A DNA stretch of 6,947 bases, from contig PMLN01000070.1 of NCBI GenBank assembly GCA_003158885.1, positions 1-6,947 of the forward strand, read 5' to 3'. This DNA comes from Anaerolineae bacterium (GTDB taxonomy: Bacteria > Chloroflexota > Anaerolineae > Anaerolineales > Villigracilaceae). Below, piece by piece: positions 6,050-6,947 of this stretch (the first letter of the stretch is position 1; each line of letters starts with the position of its first letter). Below the pieces are notes generated by a model. That model was not told where the DNA came from. It saw only the letters and a program-made list of their open reading frames with translations, and made no database searches. The translations under genes were made by a program, and so were the position numbers.

Positions 6050-6947
6050 TTACTTCAACTGTGCCTTGATCTTCCCGGCAGTCTCTTTATAGCCGGCCAG
6101 TTTCTCTCGTTCTTTTCCGACCACCGGTGCGGGCGCTTTATTCGCAAAATCGCTTGCCAGGAGTTTTTCAAGCCGCTCGATCTGTGTTTCCGTATCCTTC
6201 AATTCTTTCTCGAGCCTTGCCTTCTCATTGGCGAGGTCAACCATGCCGGCCAGCGGGATGTACACCTCAACGGCGCTGATCACCAGGGCTGTGCTGTCCT
6301 TCGGCTTGCTGGAAAGCGACTCTTGAATCGCAAATTGGGATTCGTCCAGCCCCGCCAGCGCTGCAATGATTTGTTTCTGCGATTGTAACAACGGGGTCTT
6401 CTCACCTGCGGCAAAAATGGCCGCGATGCGTTTGGCAGGCGGGACCGATTTTTCTGCCCGCAGGTTGCGTATCGAACGCACGATTTCCTGTATCAGTGCA
6501 AAATCGTTTAGGATGGCTGTTTCACGTTCTTCCGGCTCACTTGCTTCAGGCCAGCGCGCCACGATCAAAGCCTCCGGCCAATCCGAGGCGAGGTCTGCGA
6601 ACGGTGATTCGAGAATGGCCGTGCGCAGGCATCCCCATAGCTCTTCCGTGATGAAAGGTGTAAAGGGATGCAGCAGGCGCAGCGATATATCCAGGATCTG
6701 CGTCAGTCGTTCGATGGTTGAATATCGCGTGTTGTCATTCTTCATCTGCTCTTTTGCGACTTCCACGTACCAATCCGCAAAATCGGACCAGAAGAAATCG
6801 TAGATTTGCCGTCCTGCTTCGCCGTATTGGAAGGTTTGGAAGAGTCGCTCCACATCGCGCACCAGTTGTCCTGCCTTTGCCCAAATCCACTGATCGGCAA
6901 GGGTTTGTTGACTCCCCTCGCCCGCTTTGGGAGAGGGGCTGGGGGTG
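6050..6947 (-). CDS. valS: Valine–tRNA ligase, C-terminal part
   Basis: The last 298 codons of valyl-tRNA synthetase; the catalytic part lies beyond the window edge. In frame, the visible part begins with a low-complexity TPSPSPKAGEG stretch, then TLADQWIWAK, the start of the anticodon-binding domain (compare the LADRWI motif of other ValRSs). FQYGEAGRQIYDFFWSDFADWY, LLHPFTPFITEELW and IRNLRAEKSVPPAKRI follow as conserved landmarks. The C-terminal VEVYIPLAGMVDLANEKARLEKEL region and the ANKAPAPVVGKERE motif form the coiled-coil arm that binds tRNA. The enzyme charges tRNA-Val in the cytoplasm. It is a housekeeping gene with the highest GC of the lines I counted, and its TAA at 6052-6050 marks the edge of the surface-glycan cluster. 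The opening segment coincides with a palindromic repeat. Confidence 0.95.
   Translation of the reverse strand, partial: TPSPSPKAGEGSQQTLADQWIWAKAGQLVRDVERLFQTFQYGEAGRQIYDFFWSDFADWYVEVAKEQMKNDNTRYSTIERLTQILDISLRLLHPFTPFITEELWGCLRTAILESPFADLASDWPEALIVARWPEASEPEERETAILNDFALIQEIVRSIRNLRAEKSVPPAKRIAAIFAAGEKTPLLQSQKQIIAALAGLDESQFAIQESLSSKPKDSTALVISAVEVYIPLAGMVDLANEKARLEKELKDTETQIERLEKLLASDFANKAPAPVVGKEREKLAGYKETAGKIKAQLK
6911..6947. repeat. Palindromic dispersed-type repeat read in frame within valS
   Basis: CCCCTCGCCC (6914-6923) and GGGAGAGGGG (6929-6938) form an inverted repeat with 9 of 10 pairs around a GCTTT loop. It is followed to the window edge by CTGGGGGTG. This resembles the GAGGGG-type palindromes scattered through many Chloroflexota and some other bacterial genomes (recalled family resemblance, not searched). 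Read on the minus strand it adds TPSPSPKAGEGS to ValRS without breaking the frame, just before the anticodon-binding domain. The element may continue past the window, and no other copy is visible here. Confidence 0.65.

Noticed and set aside
5969..6388. Plus-strand open frame of 139 codons starting in the valS-wzm gap
   Set aside because: It begins within the left arm of the inverted repeat and is otherwise antisense to the well-supported valS end. Its translation shows no recognisable motif.
6366..6803. Plus-strand open frame of 145 codons
   Set aside because: It lies entirely antisense to conserved ValRS anticodon-domain sequence in a GC-rich gene, where long shadow frames are expected.

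Overview
The window carries the end of a housekeeping valine–tRNA ligase gene and most of a cell-surface polysaccharide export and modification cluster. All supported genes lie on the minus strand, so transcription runs from high to low coordinates. In that order the genes are: valS C-terminal part (cut by the window edge), a Wzm-type ABC permease, a Wzt-type ABC ATPase with a carbohydrate-binding-like C-terminal domain, an FkbM-family methyltransferase, a DUF268-type methyltransferase-fold protein, a third methyltransferase-fold protein with an ETGT motif, a large glycosyltransferase-like protein with an N-terminal zinc ribbon, and the first 39 codons of a glutamine-dependent asparagine synthase.

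The seven genes from wzm to asnB look like one operon. Gaps are 1 to 27 nt, two junctions are ATGA overlaps (fkbM/DUF268 and ETGT gene/zinc-ribbon gene), and no terminator-like structure lies between them. The only sizeable non-coding stretch is the 253 bp between valS and wzm (5797-6049). It holds a strong imperfect inverted repeat just after valS, a candidate promoter for the cluster and a small leader hairpin.

From established families, Wzm and Wzt form an ABC transporter that moves a finished lipid-linked glycan across the cytoplasmic membrane. The Wzt C-terminal domain in characterised systems can recognise a modified non-reducing end. The three methyltransferase-fold proteins and the glycosyltransferase-like protein that follow are plausible makers or cappers of that glycan (inference). 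The asparagine synthase homologue may amidate a sugar or supply asparagine.

The organism is a bacterium. Two hints fit a Chloroflexota (Anaerolineae-like) genome: the general character of the ValRS, and a dispersed-type palindromic repeat (CCCCTC...GAGGGG) read in frame inside valS. This assignment is an inference with modest confidence. Base composition drops sharply inside wzt: about 59% GC by hand count over 4321-4440 against about 36% over 3961-4080. The transporter core therefore resembles the host-like valS side, and the export-specificity domain and modification genes look separately acquired. I see no CRISPR array, tRNA, rRNA, transposase or defence system.
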